From the NCBI RefSeq assembly GCF_002949795.1, contig NZ_CP026692.1, positions 496,001 to 560,000 of the forward strand: a stretch of 64,000 nucleotides of DNA. The letters are read 5' to 3'. Under the pieces are notes generated by a model that did not search any database, was not told where the DNA came from, and worked only from the letters and a program-made list of their open reading frames with translations. Below, piece by piece: positions 24,694-33,380 of this stretch (within the stretch, counting starts at the first letter, position 1; each line of letters opens with the position of its first letter). The DNA is from Nostoc sp. 'Lobaria pulmonaria (5183) cyanobiont' (lineage in GTDB: Bacteria > Cyanobacteriota > Cyanobacteriia > Cyanobacteriales > Nostocaceae). Made by a program: the position numbers and the translations under genes.

Positions 24694-25032
24694 TTACTTC
24701 AGCGGGTCGTGTCCCCAATTCTTCAAAGAATAGCACCAGCGTGTGTGTTCCAAATCACCCGATGGCTGCTGTGCAAGATGACGGTGGACGTAACTAATAA
24801 CTTTCTTCATGTGCGAAAGATCGTCGTTGGTATAATCATCGTTTCTCTGCAATAGCTGGATGATACGCCGTCCAGATTTATGACCAATTGACTCATCGTC
24901 GCCATCCTTTTGCCCAACAGTTTGTGACTCATCCGTATCTAACCAAGACTCTAGGTCTTTAGGTGTCATATTGACAACTTGATGAAACTCGTCAATCACC
25001 CCTTTAACAATTACACTGGGGGTTATTATCAT
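24694..25032 (-). CDS. DUF3140-domain protein
   Basis: A 112-residue full-length DUF3140 protein: LESWLDTDESQTVGQK, then DGDDESIGHKSGRRIIQLLQ, DDLSHMKKVISYVHRHLAQQ and the invariant end CYSLKNWGHDPLK. The family is small and soluble with no established activity; the conserved WL.TDESQ.VGQ and GH.SGR.I motifs suggest nucleic-acid or nucleotide contact, but this is inference. It is convergent with the FUSC-side repeats. Confidence 0.9.
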   Translation of the reverse strand: MIITPSVIVKGVIDEFHQVVNMTPKDLESWLDTDESQTVGQKDGDDESIGHKSGRRIIQLLQRNDDYTNDDLSHMKKVISYVHRHLAQQPSGDLEHTRWCYSLKNWGHDPLK

Positions 25033-25100
25033 GATGACACCGTGGCAACTTTGAATAATTTCACTGCGACAAATCTAGTAGTTGGTAGTAACGTCTTCGT

Positions 25101-26159
25101 CTAGCGCTCAGAGGTTGACTGGGCGCTCACGGGCAAGTCCACCAGTGGCACAGAATCTAATTCTAAGTTCTGAAGACTGGCGCTTTTATTCTGGGTATTT
25201 TGCCAGACATCATAATGCAACTCAATCAATACAAGTTTACGAATTTGAGAATTGTTTCCCTGAGAGCGGCGTGATGAAACAGCAGTTAGCAAAAACTTCC
25301 AAGACCGAGGAGAAAGTATAGATGGATCTATGATTGAAAGAAAACTGTTGAGATTTTTTTGCTTCAGTGCAACTAAAATCCAATGGAGTTTTAGGTAATT
25401 TTTTATATCCTGAAAGACAGGAATCTTTGAGCGATGTTGCTCATTTACCAAGGCGTAAATTTTCTCCTTCATCAAAATATTTGTCGCCAACCGCCGAGAC
25501 AAAGAAAACTTTTGATTATACGCACCCGGCCAGATAGTGCGGTAAGCAAGACACTGGTTGAAGAAAATAGCATCGCCAAACTGAGCAATCCGAATCCAGG
25601 AATCGATGTCATCACAGTTAGCATCAAGTGTGGAGTCCCAACCACCACTTTGCAGGAAAGCATCACGTCGACAAGCTACTTGTACAGGTGTGCCAAAGGG
25701 TACAAGCTCTAAAAGCATCCCGTAGTGAATATCGGCTTGGGGGATATAAAAAGCTAAACCAGGGCCAACTTGGGGGGTGCGAGATAGTTCAACTTCATTG
25801 CCATCCACCTGAGCCGCCACACAAGAGCAGATTACAGCTTCGGGACGAAGTGCGATCGCCTTTGCCATCTCTTCTATGCAGTTAGGCGCTAAATAGTCAT
25901 CATCATCTAAGAACTTAATCCAGTCGCCGTTAGCTTTGGCAACTCCAGCATTTACTGTTGCTGCATGACCAAGGTTTACTTCGTTACGATGGTAAACAAC
26001 CTTGTCCTCTAAGCTTTTGAGATAGGTTTGGGTGTCATCATCAGAACAATCGTCAGCTACAACTACCTCGCACTCGACTGTTTGGTTACGAGCCGAATCA
26101 ATTGCTCTTTGCAGTAAATTCAAGCGATTATAGGTACTGATGACGATGCTAAATTTCAT
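25101..26159 (-). CDS. Family 2 glycosyltransferase
   Basis: A 352-residue GT-A type enzyme. The N-terminus is MKFSIVISTYNRLNLLQRAI, then VVVADDCSDDDTQTYL with the nucleotide-sugar Asp, the DXD region IKFLDDDDYLAPNCIEEM at about 85-100, and a later acceptor region CDDIDSWIRIAQFGD. The start at 26159 is preferred over 26243, which adds a non-conserved N-terminus. The C-terminal about 110 residues form a soluble tail with no membrane helix. It probably adds a sugar in exopolysaccharide or glycolipid assembly; specificity cannot be read from the sequence. Confidence 0.87.
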   Translation of the reverse strand: MKFSIVISTYNRLNLLQRAIDSARNQTVECEVVVADDCSDDDTQTYLKSLEDKVVYHRNEVNLGHAATVNAGVAKANGDWIKFLDDDDYLAPNCIEEMAKAIALRPEAVICSCVAAQVDGNEVELSRTPQVGPGLAFYIPQADIHYGMLLELVPFGTPVQVACRRDAFLQSGGWDSTLDANCDDIDSWIRIAQFGDAIFFNQCLAYRTIWPGAYNQKFSLSRRLATNILMKEKIYALVNEQHRSKIPVFQDIKNYLKLHWILVALKQKNLNSFLSIIDPSILSPRSWKFLLTAVSSRRSQGNNSQIRKLVLIELHYDVWQNTQNKSASLQNLELDSVPLVDLPVSAQSTSER

Positions 26160-26311
26160 AAATTTTTCCTTTGTAGTACGGCATTTTGCAATATAGCTTT
26201 GATATGCAGGCTGTTGTATCAGTACAATTATCAATCCTAACAAGTAGACTGAAATAGGATTATCGATTTATCATTGATGATCGTGAGTTTTTTTAAGCAG
26301 ACAGAAAGACT

Positions 26312-26674
26312 ATGAACGCTCAAGAGATTATCCGCTCCATTGAAGCGGAACAGATAAAATCGAATCTGCCCGACATTTATGTGGGCGACACTGTAAAAGT
26401 GGGAGTAAAAATCAAAGAAGGCGAAAAATACCGCGTGCAACCCTACGAGGGAGTTGTGATTGCCAAGCGCAATGGCGGCATCAACGAAACTATTACAGTT
26501 CGTAAGGTTTTTCAAGGCGTGGGCGTTGAGCGGGTATTTCTGTTGCATTCTCCCCGGATTGACAGCATTAAGGTGTTACGTCGCGGTAAAGTACGCCGTG
26601 CTAAATTATATTATCTCCGCGATCGCGTAGGTAAGGCAACCCGAATCAAGCAACGGTTTGACCGCCCTTTGTGA
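26312..26674 (+). CDS. rplS: 50S ribosomal protein L19
   Basis: A 120-residue L19: [100 protein letters not shown]. Length and all family motifs are normal. It binds 23S rRNA at the subunit interface. It precedes trnW and secE, the usual cyanobacterial order. Confidence 0.97.
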   Translation: MNAQEIIRSIEAEQIKSNLPDIYVGDTVKVGVKIKEGEKYRVQPYEGVVIAKRNGGINETITVRKVFQGVGVERVFLLHSPRIDSIKVLRRGKVRRAKLYYLRDRVGKATRIKQRFDRPL

Positions 26675-26826
26675 TTCGTCCTTCAAAATATTGGGAGAAA
26701 TCTCAAGCTGCAAGCGGCATCTGCCGCTGACTTGTTTTCCCAACAAAATTCAGGTATGATGTAAATCGCATATTGCGTTAAACTGAAATTTAGTTCAGCG
26801 CAATCACTGAATCAAAAACAGCTTGT

Positions 26827-26899
26827 GCGCTCTTAGTTCAGTTGGTAGAACGCAGGTCTCCAAAACCTGATGTCGGGGGTTCAAGTCCTCCAGGGCGCG
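26827..26899 (+). tRNA. trnW: tRNA-Trp (anticodon CCA)
   Basis: A 73-base cloverleaf. The acceptor GCGCTCT pairs with AGGGCGC plus discriminator G. The D arm lies around TTAGTTCAGTTGGTAGAA. The anticodon stem-loop CAGGTCTCCAAAACCTG has CCA at the tip, and the T arm is GGGGGTTCAAGTCCTCC. CCA is not encoded. It sits between rplS and secE as in many cyanobacteria. Confidence 0.95.
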
Positions 26900-26919
26900 C
26901 TCATGAGCAAAAAACAAAG

Positions 26920-26972
26920 CCCGAAATAATTACGCAGCTGCTAATATAGCAGTCAGCGTTAATAATTTCGGG
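26920..26972 (+). promoter_or_regulatory. Long hairpin between trnW and secE
   Basis: CCCGAAATAATTACGC (26920-26935) faces GCGTTAATAATTTCGGG (26956-26972) with two single-base bulges or mismatches, and an inner CTGCTA/TAGCAG stem closes the loop. The whole forms a stem of about 22 pairs with no T-run after it. It is probably a 3'-end or processing structure for the tRNA transcript, or an attenuator-like element before secE. Confidence 0.55.
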
Positions 26973-27078
26973 TAAACTTATTGTATTTGCAGTTGTTTTG
27001 CTCACAGTAAGTGAAATAGAGTCGAAACTGCAAACCTGGATGACCAAAATTGAGTGACAAACGGGAGAATTAAGGGTC

Positions 27079-27300
27079 GTGGCCAAAAAAAGTGAAGCAG
27101 AATTGCCAGAAACTACAAATGGGTTTAGCTTTAACAACTTCATACAGGGAACCAAAGAAGAACTTGAAAAAGTAGTTTGGCCCAGTCGTAAACAGATAGT
27201 GAGCGAATCCGCAGCTGTGTTGTTAATGGTTGCACTCTCCGCATCTTTGATATACTTGGTCGATGGATTGTTTCGTTGGGCAGCACAACAGGTGTTCTGA
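27079..27300 (+). CDS. secE: Preprotein translocase subunit SecE
   Basis: A 73-residue SecE starting at GTG (GTGGCCAAAAAAAGTGAAGC). The cytoplasmic amphipathic helix FIQGTKEELEKVVWPSRKQI is followed by one membrane helix (AAVLLMVALSASLIYLVDGL), the single-helix form usual in cyanobacteria. It clamps SecY in the translocon. Its stop codon overlaps the nusG start (TGATG). Confidence 0.95.
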   Translation: MAKKSEAELPETTNGFSFNNFIQGTKEELEKVVWPSRKQIVSESAAVLLMVALSASLIYLVDGLFRWAAQQVF

Positions 27301-27941
27301 TGACTTTTGCAACAGATGAACCACGCAACTCAATGTTGCAGTCAGACGAAGCAGCAGAAGCAGCAGAAGCAGCGTCAAAAGAATCACGCTGGTATGCAGT
27401 GCAAGTAGCTTCAGGCTGTGAAAAGCGTGTAAAGACTAACTTAGAGCAACGCATTCAAACTTTTGATGTAGCTGACAAAATTATCCAGGTAGAAATTCCG
27501 CAGACGCCAGCGGTGAAAATCCGCAAAGATGGCAGTCGCCAGCATACAGAAGAAAAAGTTTTCCCTGGCTATGTGCTGGTGCGGATGATGATGGATGATG
27601 ATACGTGGCAGGTGGTACGCAACACCTCTCATGTAATTAACTTTGTCGGTTCAGAACAAAAACGTGGTAGCAGCAAGGGTCGCGGTCATGTCAACCCCAT
27701 ACCACTGAGTTCTTCAGAAGTTGAGCGTATATTCAAACAAACCAGCGAACAAGAAGCTGTTGTCAAAATTGACATGGCTACTGGTGATAAGATAATGGTG
27801 CTTTCTGGTCCATTTAAAGACTTTGAAGGCGAGGTGATTGAAGTCTCTCCAGAGCGGAGTAAACTTAAAGCCTTGCTCTCAATTTTCGGCAGGGATACAC
27901 CAGTAGAATTGGAATTTAATCAGGTAGAGAAACAAAGTTAA
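27300..27941 (+). CDS. nusG: Transcription termination/antitermination factor NusG
   Basis: A 213-residue NusG. The ATG at 27300 overlaps the secE stop; the longer frame from 27276 is ignored. The NGN domain has WYAVQVASGCEKRVKTNLEQ and VFPGYVLVRMMMDDDTWQVV, then NTSHVINFVG. The KOW domain is GDKIMVLSGPFKDFEGEVIE. An N-terminal Ala/Glu-rich tail (QSDEAAEAAEAASKE) of about 25 residues precedes the NGN domain, common in cyanobacteria. It binds RNA polymerase and couples it to the ribosome. Confidence 0.96.
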   Translation: MTFATDEPRNSMLQSDEAAEAAEAASKESRWYAVQVASGCEKRVKTNLEQRIQTFDVADKIIQVEIPQTPAVKIRKDGSRQHTEEKVFPGYVLVRMMMDDDTWQVVRNTSHVINFVGSEQKRGSSKGRGHVNPIPLSSSEVERIFKQTSEQEAVVKIDMATGDKIMVLSGPFKDFEGEVIEVSPERSKLKALLSIFGRDTPVELEFNQVEKQS

Positions 27942-27947
27942 ATACAA

Positions 27948-28373
27948 ATGGCGAAGAAAATAGTGGCGGTCATTAAACTGGCCCTGAATGCTGGAAAAGC
28001 CAACCCAGCACCGCCAGTTGGGCCCGCCTTGGGTCAACATGGTGTCAACATCATGATGTTTTGTAAAGAGTACAACGCCAAAACAGCAGACCAAGCTGGA
28101 ACGGTGATACCTGTAGAAATTTCGGTTTTTGAAGACCGGAGTTTTACATTCGTACTAAAAACGCCACCCGCATCAGTGCTGATTCGGAAGGCGGCGAAAG
28201 TTGAAAAAGGCTCGAATGAACCCAACAAAAAGAAGGTTGGGTCAATTACCAAAGCACAATTGCAAGAAATAGCCCAAACGAAACTCCCCGACCTCAATGC
28301 CAACGATATCGACGCGGCAATGAAGATTGTGGCAGGAACGGCTAAAAATATGGGTGTAACAGTTACGGATTAG
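27948..28373 (+). CDS. rplK: 50S ribosomal protein L11
   Basis: A 141-residue L11 beginning [20 protein letters not shown] and continuing [20 protein letters not shown], with [20 protein letters not shown] and the C-terminal [20 protein letters not shown], then AKNMGVTV. Full length. It forms the GTPase-associated centre with L10 and L12. The start lies six bases after nusG. Confidence 0.97.
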   Translation: MAKKIVAVIKLALNAGKANPAPPVGPALGQHGVNIMMFCKEYNAKTADQAGTVIPVEISVFEDRSFTFVLKTPPASVLIRKAAKVEKGSNEPNKKKVGSITKAQLQEIAQTKLPDLNANDIDAAMKIVAGTAKNMGVTVTD

Positions 28374-28445
28374 TCATTGGTCATTGGTTATTAGTAAAAA
28401 ATCAACAAATGACAAATGACAAAGGACAAATAACTAAAAATTATC
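28371..28445. repeat. Short tandem repeat spacer (ATGACAA type)
   Basis: TCATTGGTCATTGGTTATTAG followed by AACAAATGACAAATGACAAA: direct and inverted heptamer-like copies between rplK and rplA. The same family occurs at 17720-17745, 29205-29256 and 30115-30172. Confidence 0.65.
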
Positions 28446-28485
28446 GGGGGAGAGGCGAGGCTTCGGAATTACCCCAGGAGAACAA

Positions 28486-29199
28486 ATGCCAAAAATATCG
28501 CGTCGTTTGCAGGGTCTGCAAGCAAAAGTAGAAGAGAAAGATTATCATCCCCTAGAGGCTTTAGCCCTTCTCAAAGACACAGCAACAGCTAAATTTACTG
28601 AAGCTGCTGAAGCCCATATCCGGTTGGGAATTGACCCCAAGTATACAGACCAACAGTTGCGGACAACGGTAGCACTGCCCAAAGGTACAGGACAAATCGT
28701 CCGGGTGGCGGTGATAGCCAGAGGCGAAAAGGTAAACGAAGCCAGCAGTGCTGGTGCTGATATAGTTGGGTCAGAAGAACTGATTGACGAAATCCAGAAA
28801 GGTAGAATGGATTTTGACAAGCTAATTGCTACACCCGATGTGATGCCACAGGTGGCAAAGTTGGGTAAGTTGCTTGGACCGCGTGGTTTGATGCCATCGC
28901 CCAAGGGTGGAACCGTAACATTTGACTTAGCAGGTGCGATCGCAGAATTCAAAGCAGGTAAATTAGAATTCCGAGCTGACCGAACTGGTATTGTCCATGT
29001 TATGTTTGGTAAGACAACCTTCTCGCCTGAAGATTTGTTAGTCAACCTGAAGGCATTGCAGGAGACGATTGATCGTAACCGTCCTTCAGGAGCTAAAGGT
29101 CGTTATTGGCGCACATTTTATGTGTCAGCCACAATGGGGCCATCAATTAAAATTGATGTCACCGCCCTACGAGATTTAAAACTGAGCGAAGCTGGTTAA
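28486..29199 (+). CDS. rplA: 50S ribosomal protein L1
   Basis: A 237-residue L1: [80 protein letters not shown]. Length is normal. It binds 23S rRNA at the L1 stalk and is often an autogenous translational repressor. A GAGG-type ribosome binding site (CCCAGGAGAACAA) lies before the ATG. Confidence 0.97.
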   Translation: MPKISRRLQGLQAKVEEKDYHPLEALALLKDTATAKFTEAAEAHIRLGIDPKYTDQQLRTTVALPKGTGQIVRVAVIARGEKVNEASSAGADIVGSEELIDEIQKGRMDFDKLIATPDVMPQVAKLGKLLGPRGLMPSPKGGTVTFDLAGAIAEFKAGKLEFRADRTGIVHVMFGKTTFSPEDLLVNLKALQETIDRNRPSGAKGRYWRTFYVSATMGPSIKIDVTALRDLKLSEAG

Positions 29200-29204
29200 T
29201 TTTT

Positions 29205-29256
29205 AGTCATTAGTCATTAGTCATTTGTAAAGGCAAAGGACAAATGACTAATGATC
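29205..29256. repeat. Inverted short repeat after rplA
   Basis: TCATTAGTCATTTGT and ACAAATGACTAATGA form a perfect 15-bp stem around AAAGGCAAAGG. It is built from the genome's common heptamer repeats and may act as a weak terminator or mRNA stabiliser between rplA and the L10 leader. Confidence 0.65.
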
Positions 29257-29267
29257 AAATTCAATAG

Positions 29268-29420
29268 GCAAAGCCGGAGACAGCAGGTGCGAATAGCTTA
29301 AATACCCTGCCGAGGTTAAAACTCTAATTGTCATAATTTATTACCCCTAAAGGTGTAATAAATTATGACATCGGGAGTCTTAATACTCAACCCCGGCTAA
29401 ATTAGTCGGGGTTTGTTGTT
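29268..29420 (+). ncRNA. Ribosomal protein L10 leader
   Basis: The segment AGACAGCAGGTGCGAATAGC, then TTAAATACCCTGCCGAGGTT, is the conserved L10-leader core that L10(L12)4 binds for autoregulation. A perfect 16-bp hairpin (TGTCATAATTTATTAC / GTAATAAATTATGACA, 29329-29370) follows. The leader ends with a terminator-like stem CCCCGGCT-aaatt-AGTCGGGG and TTTGTTGTTT (29391-29420). This layout suits transcription attenuation upstream of rplJ. Confidence 0.85.
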
Positions 29421-29488
29421 TGGGTTCAGGTTTAGAAGAAATGTACAAGTAGGGCAATCACCGATTGTTTTAAGGAGGTGAGATTGGA

Positions 29489-30103
29489 ATGGGTAGAACA
29501 CTAGAAAATAAAAAAGAAATAGTAGCTGACCTCAAAGAAACTTTGAGTGAGTCAACTCTGGCACTGGTAATTGACTATCAGGGGCTAACAGTTTCGGAAA
29601 TCACAGATTTACGGCGGCGGCTGCGTCCCAGTGGCACTGTTTGTAAGGTGACGAAGAACACTTTAATGGGCATTGCCATTAAAGACGATGAAAAATGGCA
29701 GCCTTTGTCGGAATTACTCAATGGTGCTTCTGCCTTTTTGCTGGTAAAAGAAGATTTTTCATCGGCAATTAAGGCATACCAAGAATTCCAGAAAGTTACC
29801 AAGAAGACAGAACTTCGTGGTGGTGTACTGGAAGGTCGCCTACTCAAAGAACCTGATGTCAAGGTACTAGGAGACTTGCCATCTAAGGAACAACTCATCG
29901 CCCAAATCGCTGGGGCTATCAACGCCTTGGCTACCAAGATTGCTGTGGGTATCAACGAAGTTCCTGGTTCACTGGCTCGTGCTTTGCAGGCTGTGGCCGA
30001 CCAAGAGCAAAGTGGTGGTAGTACCGAAACTGCTGCTGTTCAAGATAGCAGTGCCGAAACCTCTGCTGAAGCTGATAGCAGCACTGAAACTGCTGCTGAA
30101 TAG
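29489..30103 (+). CDS. rplJ: 50S ribosomal protein L10
   Basis: A 204-residue L10. The rRNA-binding N-terminal domain has [40 protein letters not shown] and [10 protein letters not shown]. The C-terminal helix that carries L12 dimers is followed by a serine/glutamate-rich tail ([20 protein letters not shown]), longer than in E. coli. A strong AAGGAGGTGAG ribosome binding site precedes the ATG. Confidence 0.97.
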   Translation: MGRTLENKKEIVADLKETLSESTLALVIDYQGLTVSEITDLRRRLRPSGTVCKVTKNTLMGIAIKDDEKWQPLSELLNGASAFLLVKEDFSSAIKAYQEFQKVTKKTELRGGVLEGRLLKEPDVKVLGDLPSKEQLIAQIAGAINALATKIAVGINEVPGSLARALQAVADQEQSGGSTETAAVQDSSAETSAEADSSTETAAE

Positions 30104-30114
30104 ACTTCGTAGTT

Positions 30115-30172
30115 CATCAGTCAAAAGTCAAAAGCTAATGACTAATGACTAATGACTAATGACCGATGACAA
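30115..30172. repeat. Short tandem repeat spacer (AATGACT)
   Basis: AGTCAAAAGTCAAAAGC followed by four direct copies of TAATGACTAATGAC units between rplJ and rplL; a typical heptanucleotide STRR. Confidence 0.75.
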
Positions 30173-30203
30173 ATAAATAATCAAAATTACAGGAGTTATA
30201 TCA

Positions 30204-30593
30204 ATGTCTGCTGCAACCGATCAAATTTTAGAACAACTAAAAACCCTGTCTTTAATCGAAGCTTCTGAGTTAGTCAAGCAAATTGAAGAAGCTTTTGGTG
30301 TGAGTGCTGCTGCACCTGTTGGCGTAGCGTTTGCAGGCCCTGGTGCTACTGCTGCTCCTGCTGAAGAAGCTGTTGAGCAAACCGAGTTTGAAGTGATTCT
30401 CGAATCAGTCCCAGCTGATAAGAAGATTGCCGTGCTGAAGATTGTCCGAGAATTGACCGGTTTGGGCCTGAAAGAAGCTAAAGACTTGGTGGAAGCTGCG
30501 CCCAAGGCAGTTAAAGAAGGTATTGCTAAGGATGCTGCTGAAGATGCTAAGAAGCGCATCGAAGAAGCTGGCGGTAAGGTGACTGTTAAGTAG
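30204..30593 (+). CDS. rplL: 50S ribosomal protein L7/L12
   Basis: A 129-residue L7/L12. The N-terminal dimerisation domain is [20 protein letters not shown], the flexible Ala-rich hinge is [20 protein letters not shown], and the C-terminal domain has [40 protein letters not shown] and [14 protein letters not shown]. It recruits translation GTPases. Last gene of the cluster, closed by a strong terminator. Confidence 0.97.
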   Translation: MSAATDQILEQLKTLSLIEASELVKQIEEAFGVSAAAPVGVAFAGPGATAAPAEEAVEQTEFEVILESVPADKKIAVLKIVRELTGLGLKEAKDLVEAAPKAVKEGIAKDAAEDAKKRIEEAGGKVTVK

Positions 30594-30620
30594 TCACAAT
30601 TCTATTATCAGTTTTTTATT

Positions 30621-30648
30621 AAGGAGCCTAAGTTAGGCTCCTTTTTTT
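30621..30648 (+). terminator. Rho-independent terminator after rplL
   Basis: AAGGAGCCTA-agt-TAGGCTCCTT followed by TTTTT: a near-perfect stem about 28 bases after the rplL stop codon. Confidence 0.9.
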
Positions 30649-30728
30649 ATCGTGGAGTCTTCTGTTGGATAGAAAAATACTATTAAGTATTACAACGCTC
30701 ATTTGTTATTAAAAGGGCAAGGTTTATA

Positions 30729-31379
30729 TTAAGTTGAGTTGATTTGCTTTCTTACCCATTGACGAAATGCTCTAAGTGTTGAACTTCTACCTAAAGTTTG
30801 GCTTTGTTCGACAAACTGGGGAATTGCTTCAACAATGGGCAAGTTAGAAAAAGTAGAACTAATTTCAGACTCAATATATTTGCCATCCTGAAGAATATTA
30901 ATTTGTAGCTTGTCATTTTCATATCGCCACAGTTCAGGAACTCGCAATGCTTCATAAGCATCAAGTTGAGTTTTGGAAGTCACATCAACTTCAATTGCTA
31001 AATCAGGTGGCGGGTCAACCCTCAAGTCTATTCGCTCTTTACCAATCGTTTGAGCATGATTTTGAATGTAGAAAGAGTCATCAGGCTCTACACCAAAAGC
31101 CATATCTTCACGTTTGAAAGTGGTTGAGCCAAATGTTTCACAGTCAATCTCTAACTCTTCCAAGAGAATTTTCACCAAATCCCCAATGATGACTTTGGCT
31201 TTTTCATGCTTTGGTAATGGCATTCTCATCTCCAAAGTTCCCTGACTGTAAGCCAACCGAGTGGCTCGATGGTCGCCAAGTTCTTCTAAAATTGCCTCAA
31301 ATTCTTGCCAGCTAACATCGTGGACTATTACTCTATGTCCCGGCGGAACACTTAATTGTCGCAATTGAAGTGTTACCAT
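30729..31379 (-). CDS. Uma2-family endonuclease (DUF820)
   Basis: A 216-residue Uma2/DUF820 protein: VSWQEFEAILEELGDHRATR, LAYSQGTLEMRMPLPKHEKA, AFGVEPDDSFYIQNH, RIDLRVDPPPDLAIEVDVTS, ELWRYENDKLQINI. The restriction-endonuclease-like residues D (PPPDLAIEVD) and E-x-D/K are visible. The family is hugely expanded in cyanobacteria; many copies are of unknown role and some accompany mobile DNA. It stands alone here. Confidence 0.9.
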   Translation of the reverse strand: MVTLQLRQLSVPPGHRVIVHDVSWQEFEAILEELGDHRATRLAYSQGTLEMRMPLPKHEKAKVIIGDLVKILLEELEIDCETFGSTTFKREDMAFGVEPDDSFYIQNHAQTIGKERIDLRVDPPPDLAIEVDVTSKTQLDAYEALRVPELWRYENDKLQINILQDGKYIESEISSTFSNLPIVEAIPQFVEQSQTLGRSSTLRAFRQWVRKQINST

Positions 31380-31558
31380 TACTTACCATTGAAATTTCAT
31401 GTTGAAGCTTGCAAAAGCCAATATTAAGTTATCGTAGAGCAGAAAGTTCACACTAGTTATAGATTGGGTGGACTTAGTACAGCTTTGCGTAAAATTTTAG
31501 CGTTTTTAAACGCAGAGGAACGCAAAGTAAGCGCAAAGGGATGCAAAGTATTACCAAA

Positions 31559-31595
31559 TTTAATTTACTACGAATTAATGAAATGCTCTACTTAG
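31559..31595 (+). repeat. 37-bp dispersed repeat, copy 2
   Basis: TTTAATTTACTACGAATTAA followed by TGAAATGCTCTACTTAG matches the complement of 24398-24434. It follows an AACGCAGAGGAACGCAAAG-type repeat module (31508-31550). The surrounding 31380-31657 spacer holds nothing else I can identify. Confidence 0.65.
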
Positions 31596-31657
31596 GAAAT
31601 TCAAAAAACGAGTTTTCAGATGCTGAGTGTCGCTCTACTCGAATCAATCTACGAGCA

Positions 31658-33049
31658 TTAGCTATTAGTACATAATAAATCTAGCCCAGGTAAAGAAAAA
31701 ACACCACTTGTGCTAAATATAGTGTCCCAAAATATTTCTAGGTTCAGTTCACCTCTTTGCAAGGCACAAAGGGCGTTAAAAAGCTGCATTGTTGTAATTA
31801 GACATTGATCAGACTTTTTTGCAGCTTGAATACAGTTAAGCGGGAAAGGCTCACCTCGATTCCCTAAAGGTTCATTACGGAATGCATTTACAATTAATAT
31901 TCCTTTACTTTCCCAATCTTCATCAATAAGCGCATCGCGTACCCACTGATCAAGTTGACGCACCTCGCGTAGCTTTAATTGGTGTGTTAAGCCTTTGATT
32001 TCTAGCATTCCTCTCCGCTGCTTAGAATCAATTAATCGTCCATCTTCTTTACCTGGCTGTTTTGGTTCATCAACCTGAGCGCCTAATTCTCTTAGCACAT
32101 CACGCACAACTGGTTCTAATGCAGCTTCACCTTGTTCGTAAAGTAATTTACGAAATCGTGACTCTTCTCCCAATCGGATTGTAGCTGCTGTAAGTTCCTT
32201 TTCCAATTGTTTAATTGCATCTTTACACCGATCTATCTCAGCTTCAATGGGCAACTCGTGAGGAAGTTTGTATGCTTCTACCCATGCTGGTGGAGTTGAC
32301 TCAAATTGTAACTCATATCTTTCTTGTAAAATTAGATCAACTGCTTCCTGGGCAGAAATTTCTGTTGGTATGGGAAGACAAATGACATCACCTGATATTC
32401 TAAGAACTGCTATAGGTTTCTGTGAATCAATAAAGTTTCCTCCACCTACACCCAATACTTGAAACTTCATTCGGAAAGCAATATCTTCTTGAAATCGGGT
32501 TTGTGCAAGTGAATGACATTGAATTTCTAAATGATCAGCTTGAGGATGAACTAAATTTAAGTAATAAGTCTGAATGTATTCGTTAGGAATATAATTAGAG
32601 GTTCTATGAGAGAACCATCGACGCACATACTTGAAGTAATAGCTAAACTCAGGGTCAATATTGCGAATTTCTTCACCCAAATCAAATACCAACTGTGGAA
32701 GTAATGGTGGTAGCCACATGGAAATATCAATATGAGAATTTTTTCCAGTGTAGATTGTAGGCTCTCCAATAATAATCAGTTCGCTTGCTTGGCTAAATAC
32801 AAGTCGGGCAAATTGCTGCCAAGAGGGTAATGTCTCTATATTTATGTTATCAGCAAAATTCTGATCCAAAAAGGGTTTTAGGTTAAGAATAACTACATCA
32901 TAATCAGCAACATTAAGGAATTTCGGCAATCTATCCCAAGTGTAAGCGCTTATCTGTCTTGTATGAGGTGCTGAACCAAGCACAAGAATTTTCTTTTCTA
33001 AACGTTCTTCACCACTATTTAGATCACAATTTACTTTTGCTTCAGACAC
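31658..33049 (-). CDS. Putative PD-(D/E)XK nuclease-like protein with Rossmann-like N-terminus
   Basis: A 463-residue protein I do not recognise as a named family. The N-terminal part (about 18-120) looks Rossmann-like: KKILVLGSAPHTRQISAY, ADYDVVILNLKPFLD, ASELIIIGEPTIYTG. A middle beta-rich part leads to a coiled coil at about 265-305 (EIDRCKDAIKQLEKELTAAT). The C-terminal domain (about 315-445) has a PD-(D/E)XK pattern: VLRELGAQVDEPKQPGKEDG, then MLEIKG with E350 and K352 after E335-D336, then GILIVNAFRNEPLG and CLITTMQLFNAL. This is a plausible single-gene nuclease or defence effector. No methylase or helicase partner is adjacent. Confidence 0.75.
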   Translation of the reverse strand: MSEAKVNCDLNSGEERLEKKILVLGSAPHTRQISAYTWDRLPKFLNVADYDVVILNLKPFLDQNFADNINIETLPSWQQFARLVFSQASELIIIGEPTIYTGKNSHIDISMWLPPLLPQLVFDLGEEIRNIDPEFSYYFKYVRRWFSHRTSNYIPNEYIQTYYLNLVHPQADHLEIQCHSLAQTRFQEDIAFRMKFQVLGVGGGNFIDSQKPIAVLRISGDVICLPIPTEISAQEAVDLILQERYELQFESTPPAWVEAYKLPHELPIEAEIDRCKDAIKQLEKELTAATIRLGEESRFRKLLYEQGEAALEPVVRDVLRELGAQVDEPKQPGKEDGRLIDSKQRRGMLEIKGLTHQLKLREVRQLDQWVRDALIDEDWESKGILIVNAFRNEPLGNRGEPFPLNCIQAAKKSDQCLITTMQLFNALCALQRGELNLEIFWDTIFSTSGVFSLPGLDLLCTNS

Positions 33050-33380
33050 TAACGTTTTTCTCCTTAAGTGCGTGCTTAATGGTAGTGCTTACCTACGACT
33101 TCACATCATAAATATAAATACTTAACCTAAAGTGATTACAAACATCTTACACAATTTTTCGTATTTTGTATTACATAAACTACAAAACACAGATTCTTTA
33201 TGTCTAGTTGTAGCAATTTAGTTTACATTAGGAAACTAAAAATAAAATTATGTTTTGAAGTGTTAGGTAGAACCAAGTCGTACCTAATCGCTAAAATTGA
33301 GGACGATCTATAAAATTAGGAACACCCTTTATGAGTGTCCCTATATAGAAAATCAACATGGATTCTAGATAAATCCAAGA
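33050..33380. other. Spacer with hairpin near 33319
   Basis: AT-rich spacer. Apart from a likely terminator (33319-33341) serving the EF-G-like gene, nothing stands out. Confidence 0.5.
33319..33341 (-). terminator. Probable terminator of the EF-G-like gene
   Basis: On the minus strand GGGACAC and GTGTTCC form a seven-pair stem (one G-U) with a nine-base loop, followed by TAATTTTATAG, about 40 bases after the EF-G-like stop. Confidence 0.55.
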
